Assembly: GCA_018820855.1 (NCBI GenBank)
Contig: JAHJNL010000025.1
Span: 19,948-83,947 of the forward strand
Direction of reading: 5' to 3'
Origin: Pseudomonadota bacterium
GTDB lineage: Bacteria > Desulfobacterota > Desulfobulbia > Desulfobulbales > Desulfocapsaceae
DNA length: 64,000 nt
In this document: one piece after another, positions 28,261 to 37,254 of the stretch
Position numbering within the stretch: the first letter of the stretch is position 1
How the letters are laid out: each line of letters begins with the position of its first letter
The notes under the pieces: model-generated
Database searches by the model: none
Seen by the model: the letters and a program-made list of their open reading frames with translations, nothing else
Told to the model about the DNA's origin: nothing
Made by a program: the position numbers and the translations under genes

Positions 28261-31200
28261 ATGGATCGGCATTCGCTAAACAAAAAACTTCACATCGCTG
28301 GATATCGTTTCACCTCTTTTATTCTGTTTTTGTTCGTAATGCTCGCACCATTGCATAGCACTCTGGCGGCATTGCCGGAATCTCGAAACGAATTATTACA
28401 GTTTACTGCCGGCGGACATGTGCTGGGATTCAAGAATGACAGTGTCTATATCGCCGGTGGCGATCACATGTTGAAAGTTGAATTTACCGGAACGACTGGA
28501 GCATACCCTGTGGCAAACAAAGCCACACAAAGCGCGTCTGATGCACAAGCGTTCAACTATGTGACCTACAACGATCTCTGGCCGGGAGTCGATCTTGTCT
28601 ATAAGGGAACGGCCAACGGCATTTTTGAAAGCACTTGGCAAATCGCACCGGGAAGCACTCCCGAACAAATCCGCTTGCGCTACAATGCTCCGATAGAAAT
28701 TGACCCCAGCGGTGACCTGAAGATCAGCTATGAGACCGGCTGGATGCGCGAATCAGCGCCAATTGCCTGGCAGCAGATAGATGGCCGCCGCATTCCTGTA
28801 CAGATTGCATTTAACATCATTGAAGCATCAGATGGTAAAGCAGATGTCGGTTTCAACCTGGGCCAATACAATCCGTCCCACCCGCTGCTGATCGATCCGA
28901 TTTTGGATTGGAACACCTTCCTGGGATCGTCAGAGTTGGATGAAGGCTATGCAATGACACTCGACGATTCCGACAATATCTATCTGGCCGGCATCAGCGC
29001 TGCCACCTGGGGATCCCCAGTAGTGAGCTATCCCGGCGGAAGCGGAAACGCATTTGTCGCCAAACTGGACTCAACTGGTGCACTGCAATGGCATACTTTT
29101 TTGGGCTCAGAAGAAAGCTATGACAAAGGGACAGGCGTAGCTGTTGACAGCAGCGGTAATGTATATGTAACAGGTACCAGTTCCTCCACTTGGGGTTCAC
29201 CAGTAATTGCCCATGGGGGAGGAGGAGGAGACGCATTTGTCGCCAAACTTAACAGTTCCGGAAATCGTCTATGGAACACCTTTATCGGATCAACAGGTTA
29301 CGATGAGGGAAGCGGTATTGTCGTAGACAGTACTGCTAACATCTATTTTATCGGCACTAAAAACGGGCAGGCATTCGCTACAAAAATGAACACAAATGGC
29401 TTTGTTCTGTGGAATAAGTTCATGGGGGAACCGACAAGTGCCGACAAAGGTCTTGGCATCGCACTGGACGGCGCCAACAATGTCTATGTGGTTGGGGAAA
29501 GCATGCTTAGCTGGGGGACGCCGATAACTGCCCACACCGGAGACGGCACTTGGCCCAGCGTATTCACGGCAAAGATTAATAACAGCGGAGCCCTGCAATG
29601 GAATACCTTCATGGGGTCAGCCAACACTGATATGGGCGGTGCCATCACCGTGGACACCACCGGCAATGCCTATGTAACCGGCACCAGCGATTCTGACTGG
29701 GGATCCCCCTTAAACGCCTTTGCAGCAGGTGGTACGAACGCATTCGTCCTCAAACTTGATACAGACGGCGCGCGTGTGTGGCAGACATTCATCGGATCAA
29801 CAGACGTCAACGTCTGGGGAAAGGCCATCACTCTGGACAGTACCGGCAATCCGCATCTGGCCGGTTACAGTAATGCCTCCTGGGGCACACCAATAAATGC
29901 CCACGCAGGTGGCAGCACTGATGCCTATGCCGCTAAGCTGGACACATTCGGTTCACTGCAATGGAATACGTTCATGGGGTCGACAGAAGCAGATGAAGGC
30001 AGAGCCATTGCGGTGGACCTTGCCGGCAATGTTTACGTAGCCGGCGACAGCGTTGCCAGCTGGGGTGCACCAATAAATGCCTACGCAGGAAATCGGGATG
30101 TGTTTGTTGCTGAAATTTGCGCATCCTGCTATACGGTAAGCACCTCAGCACCTGTGGATGAAGGTTTTTTTACTCCGACAGTACAGGGAGTTACCAGCGG
30201 TGACACCACCACCTTTGATGTCACAGCCAATACCGGCTATACAATCGACACCGTAACAGGTTGCGGCGGCACATGGACAGAAAGCAACCCATACACCACC
30301 GGTGAAATCAGCGACGACTGCACCGTCACTGCCACCTTTACCCTCAACAGCTATACGGTGGATACCTCGGCACCTGCAGATCAGGGCAGCTTCAGCCCCA
30401 CAGAACGAACCGTCAACCACGGCAGCACAACCACATTTGACGTCAATCCCGAAAACGGCTATTCCATCGACAACGTAACAGGCTGCGGCGGCACATGGAC
30501 AGGCGACAACCCATACACCACCGGTGAAATCACCAGTACCTGTACTGTCACTGCCACCTTTACCCTCAACAGCTATACGGTGGATACCTCAGCACCTGTC
30601 GGCCAAGGCAGCTTCAGCCCCACAGAACAAACAGTCAACCACGGCAGTACAACCACATTTAACGTCAATCCCGAAAACGGCTATACCATCGACACCGTAA
30701 CAGGCTGCGGCGGCACATGGACAGGCGGCAACCCATACACCACCGGTGAAATCACCAGTACCTGTACTGTAACTGCCACTTTTACCCTCAACAGCTATAC
30801 GGTGGATACCTCAGCACCTGTCGGCCAAGGCAGCTTCACCCCCACAGAACAAACAGTCTCCCACGGCAGTACAACAACATTTGCCGTCAATACCGAAAAC
30901 GGCTATGCCATCGACAGCGTAACAGGCTGCGGCGGCACATGGACAGGCAGCAACCCATACACCACCGGTGAAATCACCAGTACCTGTACTGTAACTGCCA
31001 CTTTTGTCCCCGGCTACACTGTGAACACCTCGGCACCTGCCGATCAGGGCAGCTTCACCCCCACATCACAGACAGTCAACAGCGGTGAGACAGCCACATT
31101 TGATGTCAATGCCGAGAACGGCTATACCATTGACACCGTCAGCGGCTGCGGCGGCACATGGACAGGTGGCAACCCATACACCACCGGTGAGATCACCACA

Positions 31201-31293
31201 GATTGTACGGTGACAGCTACATTTACAGAAAAATCTGCTGGTTTTCCCTGGACAATATTTATTCATCTCTTTAGTGACAGAAAAACACCGTAA
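28261..31293 (+). CDS. Secreted SBBP beta-propeller protein with tandem InlB-B-like repeats
   Basis: 1010 residues. A signal peptide (SFILFLFVMLAPLHSTLA, cleavage near 37) is followed by a DUF7948-type domain to about residue 215 (YNDLWPGVDLVYKGTANGIF, ending PLLIDPILDWNTFLGSS). About seven SBBP propeller repeats follow to residue 620, each with WNTFLGS, a VDxxGNVYVTG-type strand and GNAFVAKL. Five repeats of about 74 residues then carry YTVDTSAPxxQGSFxPT and VTGCGGTWTG.NPYTTGEI, each with two cysteines. A short tail (GFPWTIFIHLFSDRKTP) ends it. It is probably exported and surface-exposed or extracellular. No covalent-anchor motif is evident. Confidence 0.85.
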   Translation: MDRHSLNKKLHIAGYRFTSFILFLFVMLAPLHSTLAALPESRNELLQFTAGGHVLGFKNDSVYIAGGDHMLKVEFTGTTGAYPVANKATQSASDAQAFNYVTYNDLWPGVDLVYKGTANGIFESTWQIAPGSTPEQIRLRYNAPIEIDPSGDLKISYETGWMRESAPIAWQQIDGRRIPVQIAFNIIEASDGKADVGFNLGQYNPSHPLLIDPILDWNTFLGSSELDEGYAMTLDDSDNIYLAGISAATWGSPVVSYPGGSGNAFVAKLDSTGALQWHTFLGSEESYDKGTGVAVDSSGNVYVTGTSSSTWGSPVIAHGGGGGDAFVAKLNSSGNRLWNTFIGSTGYDEGSGIVVDSTANIYFIGTKNGQAFATKMNTNGFVLWNKFMGEPTSADKGLGIALDGANNVYVVGESMLSWGTPITAHTGDGTWPSVFTAKINNSGALQWNTFMGSANTDMGGAITVDTTGNAYVTGTSDSDWGSPLNAFAAGGTNAFVLKLDTDGARVWQTFIGSTDVNVWGKAITLDSTGNPHLAGYSNASWGTPINAHAGGSTDAYAAKLDTFGSLQWNTFMGSTEADEGRAIAVDLAGNVYVAGDSVASWGAPINAYAGNRDVFVAEICASCYTVSTSAPVDEGFFTPTVQGVTSGDTTTFDVTANTGYTIDTVTGCGGTWTESNPYTTGEISDDCTVTATFTLNSYTVDTSAPADQGSFSPTERTVNHGSTTTFDVNPENGYSIDNVTGCGGTWTGDNPYTTGEITSTCTVTATFTLNSYTVDTSAPVGQGSFSPTEQTVNHGSTTTFNVNPENGYTIDTVTGCGGTWTGGNPYTTGEITSTCTVTATFTLNSYTVDTSAPVGQGSFTPTEQTVSHGSTTTFAVNTENGYAIDSVTGCGGTWTGSNPYTTGEITSTCTVTATFVPGYTVNTSAPADQGSFTPTSQTVNSGETATFDVNAENGYTIDTVSGCGGTWTGGNPYTTGEITTDCTVTATFTEKSAGFPWTIFIHLFSDRKTP
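30124..31230 (+). repeat. Five tandem repeats of about 222 bp inside the propeller gene
   Basis: The unit contains CTCAACAGCTATACGGTGGA near 30343, 30565 and 30787, giving a 222-bp period. GGCTGCGGCGGCACATGGAC and CCATACACCACCGGTGAAAT recur almost unchanged. Copies 2-4 are closest in DNA; copies 1 and 5 have diverged at the edges. High nucleotide identity, including synonymous positions, points to recent duplication or gene conversion, and copy number may vary between strains. Confidence 0.9.
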
Positions 31294-31647
31294 CAGATGA
31301 ACAGCGCAAGGTAATGGGTCCTGCCTCTGGGACCCATTACCCAAAAGCCTTATGATTTTCACAGCAACAGAAAAAAACCAATCTGAATTTTCATGGATAA
31401 ACATGAGCTGATTTTCAGAAACGGGAGCCAAAAGTCAATATATTGACAAATACAACCTGTCGCCCACCACAACACTTGCAGCTTGCTATAAAAAACAACC
31501 CGTTACAATGCGGCAAAGGCAAGAGGTGAACTGCTACCTTTCTTTTCTAAATCAACTGGAAAGACCTGCCATAGCTATTCTGCCCGATACGTCAGCAGCA
31601 CATTCACTAAGTTGGATTTTCCATCCCGTAGCCTGGTCGACACACCA
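31294..31647. other. Convergent intergenic region with hairpin, no gene
   Basis: 354 bp between two convergent genes. Apart from the hairpin at 31310-31341, the rest is AT-rich and shows no coding potential that I can support. Confidence 0.4.
31310..31341. terminator. Perfect 12-bp hairpin after the propeller gene
   Basis: GGTAATGGGTCC (31310-31321) pairs exactly with 31330-31341 across the 8-nt loop TGCCTCTG. It lies 17 nt after the stop codon. No T-run follows, so it may be a bidirectional or non-canonical terminator. Confidence 0.6.
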
Positions 31648-32487
31648 TCATTTTTGGAAAATTCGTTTTTCCAAAGCCTGGAGATCCTGCCAGGTGGCCT
31701 TTTTCATTTCAGGATTCTGAAGAAGATAGCTGGGATGAAAGGTGGGGAGCACAGGAATTTCCAACCCATCAGCCCCTTGGTACATATGAAAACGTCCACG
31801 CAGCCTGGAAAGTGGTTGCGAGAGTCGCAACAGAGCCCTGGTGGCAACCATGCCCATGGTGCAGATCAATTCAGGCGCAGCAGCCTTGATCTGGCGTTGC
31901 AGATAAGAAAAACAGGCATCAATATGCTCTGTCTGCGGCTGAATATGCGGCCCGACCCCGCATTTTATGATATTGGTGACCAAGACTTCTTCCGGCGCAA
32001 GATGAATGGCGGCCAACATCCGTTCCAGCATTTGATCTTCCTGGGGCCCGAAGACACTTTTCTCCAGGGCTGAAGTAAAATGTTCCGGGACAGCCAGCCA
32101 GTGACCAATGAGGAAAAGACGAATACTCCCTCCCCCCCCTTTTCCAGGGGTAACACATTTTCGTTGACCGGCAAGTCCGCAGCTCTTACACAGTGCCACC
32201 TCTGCTGCAATTTCAGCAAGGGAGCCCTGATTAGTTTTTTTCCTGGCCGGCTCCACTCTTATTTCGCTGCGTTTTACCGGCAGAGACAACGCGTTCGTCC
32301 TATCTGGGGTTTTTTCCCGCTCACTGCTTGCAAGAAAAGAAGATAACTCGGGCGCTGCGGGATAGTCCCCGATTGAACTGATCTGGTGACAGTGAAGAAC
32401 ACTGCGAACATCTTGCAGAAACCGGAGGACTTCTTCTTCCATATCCCTCATCTTTCTCTCGTATTTTTCTTCTTCTCTCTTTTCCAT
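31648..32487 (-). CDS. Family-4 uracil-DNA-glycosylase-like FeS protein with altered motif A
   Basis: 279 residues. The FeS-cluster cysteines of family 4 UDGs are present: C100 and C103 in CKSCGLAGQR, C176 in VTNIIKCGVG, and C192 in HIDACFSYLQRQI. The late motif HPSYLLQNP (His251) is also kept. The family's motif A, normally GEAPG with the catalytic/uracil-contacting residues, reads GHWLAVP at 128-134. It may therefore be inactive, have changed specificity, or be a structural relative. The first 90 residues are charged and poorly conserved. ATG at 32487, 32451 and 32442 are all possible starts; the last has the better GAGG spacing. Confidence 0.75.
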   Translation of the reverse strand: MEKREEEKYERKMRDMEEEVLRFLQDVRSVLHCHQISSIGDYPAAPELSSFLASSEREKTPDRTNALSLPVKRSEIRVEPARKKTNQGSLAEIAAEVALCKSCGLAGQRKCVTPGKGGGGSIRLFLIGHWLAVPEHFTSALEKSVFGPQEDQMLERMLAAIHLAPEEVLVTNIIKCGVGPHIQPQTEHIDACFSYLQRQIKAAAPELICTMGMVATRALLRLSQPLSRLRGRFHMYQGADGLEIPVLPTFHPSYLLQNPEMKKATWQDLQALEKRIFQK

Positions 32488-32697
32488 CTGCAGGAAAAAG
32501 GAAGAAGCGTCTTGACAAAATCAACAGAAGATAAAATAGTTAACTCTGCCTTGAATTGTTAACAGATCACTGTCTGTCTTCCATGGCACGGCTTTGAATC
32601 TTTTTTAAACGGAACACAATCTAATACCACAGCTTGGCTCCGACCTTCTGTCCGCAAGACAGGCTCATTATATTTTTTCACCCCAGGGAGTATGGAC

Positions 32698-32910
32698 ATG
32701 CCTATTTACGAATTCCACTGTGAGGACTGCGGCAAGAATTTTGAAAGCCTGGTCTTGATAGCCTCTGCAGTTAATGATCTGACCTGCAAACACTGCAACA
32801 GTTCAAACATCAAGAAAATGATTTCCGCAACCAGCTGCCAGCCAGCCAAGGGAAGTCCCATTCCGGCAGGTGCACTCTCCGGCTGCTCCTCACGTTCCGG
32901 ATTTTCCTGA
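32698..32910 (+). CDS. FmdB-family zinc ribbon protein
   Basis: 70 residues. It begins MPIYEFHCEDCGKNFESLVL and continues LTCKHCNSSNIKKMIS, giving the two CxxC pairs of the FmdB zinc ribbon. The start is the second ATG (32698), eight nt after AGGGAG; the ATG at 32692 is too close to that site. The C-terminal tail (GALSGCSSRSGFS) is low-complexity Gly/Ser, as usual. Function in this family is unproven; FmdB was named as a possible regulator of formamidase. Two hairpins follow. Confidence 0.88.
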   Translation: MPIYEFHCEDCGKNFESLVLIASAVNDLTCKHCNSSNIKKMISATSCQPAKGSPIPAGALSGCSSRSGFS

Positions 32911-32918
32911 GCATAGCA

Positions 32919-32943
32919 ATTGGAGGCCCGTGCGGCCTCCAAT
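32919..32943. terminator. Hairpin after fmdB-like gene
   Basis: ATTGGAGGCC (32919-32928) pairs perfectly with 32934-32943 across a 5-nt loop. The stem is GC-rich. It starts 8 nt after the stop codon. Confidence 0.65.
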
Positions 32944-32947
32944 CATG

Positions 32948-32990
32948 ACAGGGGCATATCTTTCACAGGTCGATATGCCCCTGTTATTTT
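32948..32990. terminator. Intrinsic terminator with T-rich tail
   Basis: ACAGGGGCATATC (32948-32960) pairs exactly with 32972-32984; TATTTT follows. This is the second of two tandem hairpins and has the stronger terminator form. Confidence 0.7.
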
Positions 32991-33146
32991 GTAACAATTC
33001 GCCAGCAACAACTCCTCATACGCCCCACTCCACGCTATAAAAGCTTAGCAGTGTTTCAGGTTCGCCGGAACAGGCCGACAAGACCATAACCCACGTTATG
33101 AGTCAGCCAGATCGGGATAAAGATACTGTCCAGCTGAGCTGTTACC

Positions 33147-33473
33147 TTATTTTTTCTTCTTTTCTTTGGCAAAGTCAAAAACCATCTCATTTTTCTTCAA
33201 CATACCATGCTCCTCCCGGGCAACCTGTTCGAGATAGCCCTCGTCATTTTGTAATCGTTCGACACCCTCTGCCAATTCCTTATTTTTAATAATCAGCGCC
33301 TCTGTCTGCTCTGCAAGCGCTGCCAGGTGTTTCTTCTGCTGATGCAGGAAAAACAATCCACGACCGGGAGCAAAAACAATCCACAGGAAGACAGCCCCCA
33401 GGATACAGAGAGAAATGCGCAACAAGCGTTTCCGTTGCAGGGGGGAAAGAGATGTTTTTCGTTTTTGTTTCAT
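33147..33473 (-). CDS. FtsB/DivIC-like septum formation initiator
   Basis: 108 residues from the ATG at 33473; a longer frame to 33500 has no better start. A basic cytoplasmic tail (MKQKRKTSLSPLQRKRLLR) precedes one transmembrane helix (ISLCILGAVFLWIVFAPGRG). A periplasmic coiled coil follows (LHQQKKHLAALAEQTEALII), then LQNDEGYLEQVAREEHGML, the family's most conserved stretch. In FtsB proteins this part contacts FtsL and FtsQ in the divisome. Family assignment rests on topology plus the YLExxAREExGM motif. It stands alone here. Confidence 0.82.
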   Translation of the reverse strand: MKQKRKTSLSPLQRKRLLRISLCILGAVFLWIVFAPGRGLFFLHQQKKHLAALAEQTEALIIKNKELAEGVERLQNDEGYLEQVAREEHGMLKKNEMVFDFAKEKKKK

Positions 33474-33680
33474 GGTAATAAAGTAGAATACAGGAGTCAA
33501 TGTTCAGAATCGTGGCTCAAATTTTACCACAATCGCCATACAGGCTAAAAAAATACCAGATTGCCAAATAAAATAATTTTGGCCTGCAATTCAGGCAGTT
33601 CAGAACAGATCCGATTGCATTATGTTATCTTCAGCCCTCAGCCTATGTAGCTGAACAGTTCCCTTTCAATAACAGCTTTT

Positions 33681-34103
33681 ATGAGCAAGTCGACTTCTCA
33701 ATCTCTTTTTCTTGTCAGTGCCTGTCTGGTCGGTCTCTGTACCCGCTATGACGGAAAGACAAAACCCGACCCTGACTGTTTGAAATTTCTTGCGGGAAGC
33801 ACCTGGATCCCTGTCTGCCCGGAACAACTGGGTGGCCTGCCTACTCCACGTCCGGCAGCAGACATCATCGACGGCGACGGCCGGGATGTTCTGCAGGGCA
33901 GAGCCCGCGTCTGCACCAAAGACGGTGAGGATGTCACCGCCTCCTTCACCAAAGGAGCCAGGCAAATTCTGGAGCTTGCCCGACTCCAGGAAATCAGCGG
34001 GGCCTGCCTCAAGTCCCGCAGTCCTTCCTGTGCCATTTCCGGAACGGTGGGAGTCACAGCCGCCCTCCTCGCCGATCACGGATATCGGCTCTACGAATTT
34101 TGA
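33681..34103 (+). CDS. DUF523 family protein
   Basis: 140 residues, the normal size for this family. Conserved features are SACLVGLCTRYDGKTKPD at the N terminus, VCPEQLGGLPTPRPAADI in the middle, and CLKSRSPSCA near the end, with cysteines that suggest a metal or thiol site. Biochemical function is unknown. The stop codon abuts the stop of the convergent DJ-1-like gene (TGATCA at 34101-34106), with no space for a terminator between them. Confidence 0.9.
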   Translation: MSKSTSQSLFLVSACLVGLCTRYDGKTKPDPDCLKFLAGSTWIPVCPEQLGGLPTPRPAADIIDGDGRDVLQGRARVCTKDGEDVTASFTKGARQILELARLQEISGACLKSRSPSCAISGTVGVTAALLADHGYRLYEF

Positions 34104-34715
34104 TCAGCCTGGTTTACGATTTTCTCCCCAAGCAAACTCCATTTGTCTGGCTGTTTTTTCAGCAAGTTCAGATCCATACAATCTGCTCACCAGGTGTAAA
34201 CTCATATCAATACCTGCCGAAATTCCAGCAGAGGTGACGACAGTGCCTGCATCTATCCAAGGCCTTGCCTCATGAACAGTCAGATTCGGGTAACTCCTGC
34301 GCAGATCGGGAATATCCTGCCAATGCGTTGTGACATTCTCGTTTGTCAACACATCGGCTTTTGCCAGCAAAAAGGCCCCTGTGCAAACAGAGGCTACTAA
34401 CTTTGCCTTCTTTGCCTGTTCAGCAATCCAGTCCAGTACCCGTGCCTTAGACATTTCTCGGTTATGCACACCACCTGCAACAATCAAGACATCTATTTCC
34501 GGGTGATTGTGAAATCCATAAGACGGATTCACACTATAACCACCCCGGGCCATAACGACATCGCCTTTTTCACTGACTAAAAAGACATTGAATGGATCTG
34601 CAGAGCTACAAATTCTTGATGCAGTCGAAAAAACCTCAAATGGCCCGGAAAAATCCAGGACCTCAGCCTGGTCGTAAATATAAAGTGCAACATTCAATTG
34701 CTCCCTTTCACGCAT
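34104..34715 (-). CDS. DJ-1/PfpI family protein (GATase1-like)
   Basis: 203 residues from the ATG at 34715, preceded by GTGGAGTG; a longer frame to 34769 runs into tatC and is less likely. The nucleophile-elbow cysteine lies in VASVCTGAFLLAKADVLTNE, and the conserved glutamate in VLDFSGPFEVFSTASRIC. This is the amino-terminal domain of GlxA/AraC-type regulators, but the protein ends without a DNA-binding domain, as in isonitrile-hydratase-like and other free-standing family members. It follows tatC by about 10 nt on the same strand, so the two are probably co-transcribed. Confidence 0.85.
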   Translation of the reverse strand: MREREQLNVALYIYDQAEVLDFSGPFEVFSTASRICSSADPFNVFLVSEKGDVVMARGGYSVNPSYGFHNHPEIDVLIVAGGVHNREMSKARVLDWIAEQAKKAKLVASVCTGAFLLAKADVLTNENVTTHWQDIPDLRRSYPNLTVHEARPWIDAGTVVTSAGISAGIDMSLHLVSRLYGSELAEKTARQMEFAWGENRKPG

Positions 34716-34725
34716 CACTCCACTC

Positions 34726-35421
34726 TCATCGAATACGCATCGCCATAAGAATGACGATCCCTGCCTCATAGAGAAGGTACAGGGGGCCTCCCATGAGCAG
34801 CATATTCACAATATCCGGAGTCGGTGTCAGCAAGGCGGCGAGAATGGCAATCAGCAGGATAGCATAACGCCTGTTTTCCGCATAAAAGCTCCTGGAAAAG
34901 ACGCCTACTTTTGCCATAAACACCATGAATATGGGCAGCTCGAAAACAACGCCGAAGGCCAGGATGAATATGGTGGTAAAATTGACGAAACGTCCGACAG
35001 ATATCACCGGCTGCAGATCCACCGAGCCAAACCCCAGAAGAAACTTGATGCCTAAAGGCAGGGTGACAAAATAACAGAACAGAGTCCCTGCATAAAAGAG
35101 GAGACAGGTAAAGAGGATAAAGAAAAACAATTGCCCCCCCTTTACCCCGAAAGGTTTACCCATGGCCCGCCAGAGCACGGCCATGATCCAGGGCATGAGC
35201 CCGTAGAGAGCGGCAAAAAGGGCCAACTTGACATGGGCCAGAAAAGGACCTGCTACGGAGAAGAAATAGAGCTTATCTGCCAGGTGCTCCTGGACTACGC
35301 GAAGCAATTCCGGGGAAAGAAAAAAGATCACGACGGTGGTCACCATGACACTGAGGCCAAGGGCACGGATCGACTTTCTCAATTCAGAAAGGAAGATAAC
35401 CAGAGTGGTATGTGTGTCCAT
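34726..35421 (-). CDS. tatC: TatC, Sec-independent twin-arginine translocase subunit
   Basis: 231 residues from the ATG at 35421; a TTG at 35430 would add three. Six hydrophobic segments fit TatC topology. Family hallmarks are the N-terminal FLSELRKSI, GPFLAHVKLALFAALYGLMP, FYAGTLFCYFVTLPLGIKFL, and FELPIFMVFMAKVG, with the conserved glutamate in a helix. RRYAILLIAILAALLTPTPD is the TatC signature near the C terminus. TatC recognises twin-arginine signal peptides. No tatA/tatB homologue is in the window. Confidence 0.92.
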   Translation of the reverse strand: MDTHTTLVIFLSELRKSIRALGLSVMVTTVVIFFLSPELLRVVQEHLADKLYFFSVAGPFLAHVKLALFAALYGLMPWIMAVLWRAMGKPFGVKGGQLFFFILFTCLLFYAGTLFCYFVTLPLGIKFLLGFGSVDLQPVISVGRFVNFTTIFILAFGVVFELPIFMVFMAKVGVFSRSFYAENRRYAILLIAILAALLTPTPDIVNMLLMGGPLYLLYEAGIVILMAMRIR

Positions 35422-35834
35422 TGCAGGCAAAATCTGATATCCCGGTTGATGTTTTATATGTCCAGTAAATACACTGCTTCTCGTAAAAATCTACCAGCAG
35501 GATAGCAGATGCCATTTCGAAAAGCAATTTGATAGAGGTTGATTTCAGCCCACAGCCATGATAAAAACCTAGGCAATGCTCACTTGAGTCGATCCAGAGC
35601 AAAGAGACAAACTGACGTGCAGCCAGTGTCCGCCCAGAAATAAGATAGTTTTTCCTAAATCGAAGCGCTCCATGATCTGAACCACAGGTATCCCGCAGGA
35701 AATGCTCCCGGGGGGTGCAGCACAGTTGAAATTCCGTTTAGTAAGCTTTGAAAGTAACGAAGAGTTAGAAAAATAACAGCCGTTCCTGAACAGGCATCAG
35801 TTAACGATCATCATAACCTGAGATAAACTTCATT
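35422..35834. other. Divergent intergenic region, no gene seen
   Basis: 413 bp between tatC (leftward) and serS (rightward). I find no T-box leader, tRNA or small ORF that can be supported. Promoters for both genes should be here, but no convincing hexamer pair stands out. Confidence 0.4.
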
Positions 35835-37112
35835 ATGCTTGAACTACGCTTTATCAGAGAAAATCTGGATCTCATCCGCGAAAAAACAGGAAAAAGGGGC
35901 ATTCCAACGGATAAAGTTGACGAATTTGCCTCTGTTGACCAGCAACGTCTGGACCTGCTGCAGGAGGTGGAGGCCTTAAAAAATAAACGCAACATCGTCT
36001 CCAAAGAGATCGCCCAGCTCAAAAAGGGCAACACTGAAGAGCAGAAGGCGGCAGATACTCTTATTCCTGAGATGCGCAAGACCTCTGACCGAATCAAAGA
36101 GATGGATCGTAGCCTCAATGAAATTCAAATCAGGTTGCAGGATCTGGTCCTCTCCATCCCCAATCTCTGCAGCGATGATGTCCCTGCAGGACAGGATGAC
36201 AGCGACAACCTGGAAGTCAAGCAATGGGGAAAAAAGCCGGAATTTTCTTTCCAGGCCAAGACCCATTGGGAAATTGGCGAGGCCCTCAACATTCTTGATT
36301 TTGAACGGGCGGCCAAGCTCTCCGGTGCCCGTTTTGCCCTCCTTACCGGATTTGCCTCTAAACTTGAGCGGGCATTAACAAACTTCATGCTTGATCTCCA
36401 CACCCAGAAACACGGCTACCTGGAGGTTCTGCCCCCTTTTCTGGTCAATTCCGCGTCCATGACCGCCACGGGACAGCTGCCAAAATTTGCTGAAGACCTC
36501 TTCCGTATCAAGGACTGGGATCTCTATCTTATTCCCACCGCCGAGGTACCACTCACTAATATCTACCGCGATGAGACCCTGGATGAAAAGGACCTGCCTG
36601 TCAAATTGACCGCCTACACTCCGTGCTTCCGCTCCGAGGCCGGTTCCTATGGTCGAGACACCAAGGGGCTCATCCGACAGCACCAGTTTGACAAGGTGGA
36701 ACTGGTCAAGTTTACCACTCCCGAAACATCGACTGAGGAGCTGGAAGACCTCTTGGCTGACGCAGAAGAAGTCCTGCAACTGCTGGGCCTGCACTACCGG
36801 ATTGTCACCCTCTGCAGCGGCGATCTCGGTTTTTCTGCCACCAAGACCTATGATATCGAGGTCTGGCTTCCGGGCCAGAACACCTATCGGGAGATCTCTT
36901 CCTGTTCAAACTTTCTCGACTTCCAGGCCAGGCGCGGCGGCATCCGCTATCGCCCCAATGGCCAGAAAAAAAGCAGACTGGTTCACACCCTTAACGGTTC
37001 TGGGCTTGCCGTGGGAAGGACCTTGCTTGCCGTCCTGGAAAACTACCAACAGGAAGACGGAAGCGTTGCCATTCCTGATGTTCTGACACCCTATTTCGAG
37101 AAACGATTTTAG
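35835..37112 (+). CDS. serS: Seryl-tRNA synthetase
   Basis: 425 residues, standard for bacterial SerRS. The N-terminal tRNA-binding coiled coil spans about residues 30-105 ([19 protein letters not shown]). The class II core has a [13 protein letters not shown] segment, motif 2 [20 protein letters not shown], and motif 3 [35 protein letters not shown] is the family's serine/ATP-site region. It charges tRNA-Ser and tRNA-Sec in the cytoplasm. The downstream gene is convergent. Confidence 0.97.
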   Translation: MLELRFIRENLDLIREKTGKRGIPTDKVDEFASVDQQRLDLLQEVEALKNKRNIVSKEIAQLKKGNTEEQKAADTLIPEMRKTSDRIKEMDRSLNEIQIRLQDLVLSIPNLCSDDVPAGQDDSDNLEVKQWGKKPEFSFQAKTHWEIGEALNILDFERAAKLSGARFALLTGFASKLERALTNFMLDLHTQKHGYLEVLPPFLVNSASMTATGQLPKFAEDLFRIKDWDLYLIPTAEVPLTNIYRDETLDEKDLPVKLTAYTPCFRSEAGSYGRDTKGLIRQHQFDKVELVKFTTPETSTEELEDLLADAEEVLQLLGLHYRIVTLCSGDLGFSATKTYDIEVWLPGQNTYREISSCSNFLDFQARRGGIRYRPNGQKKSRLVHTLNGSGLAVGRTLLAVLENYQQEDGSVAIPDVLTPYFEKRF

Positions 37113-37254
37113 CTCCCCGCTTCCTGAAAAAAAAGGGGGGGGAGGACATTCGGAGAGTAGCAGTACAGGAATACCGGCAAATGGCGCTTTCCCGGCAGAT
37201 ACAGGCGGGTCAGCGAAAAGAGATTTCGCCTATAAAAGGAAAATCCTTTCTTGG

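Noticed and set aside
30124..31230. Regular tandem repeat, considered as CRISPR
   Set aside because: The 222-bp period is in frame within a long ORF and encodes conserved protein repeats; no spacers.
32512..32540. TTGACA before the FmdB-like gene considered as a promoter
   Set aside because: The best -10 candidate (TAAAAT) is only 14 nt away, and sequences at 16-18 nt match poorly.
35422..35834. Possible T-box or riboswitch before serS
   Set aside because: No T-box consensus or specifier stem could be found by eye, and T-boxes are uncommon in this lineage.
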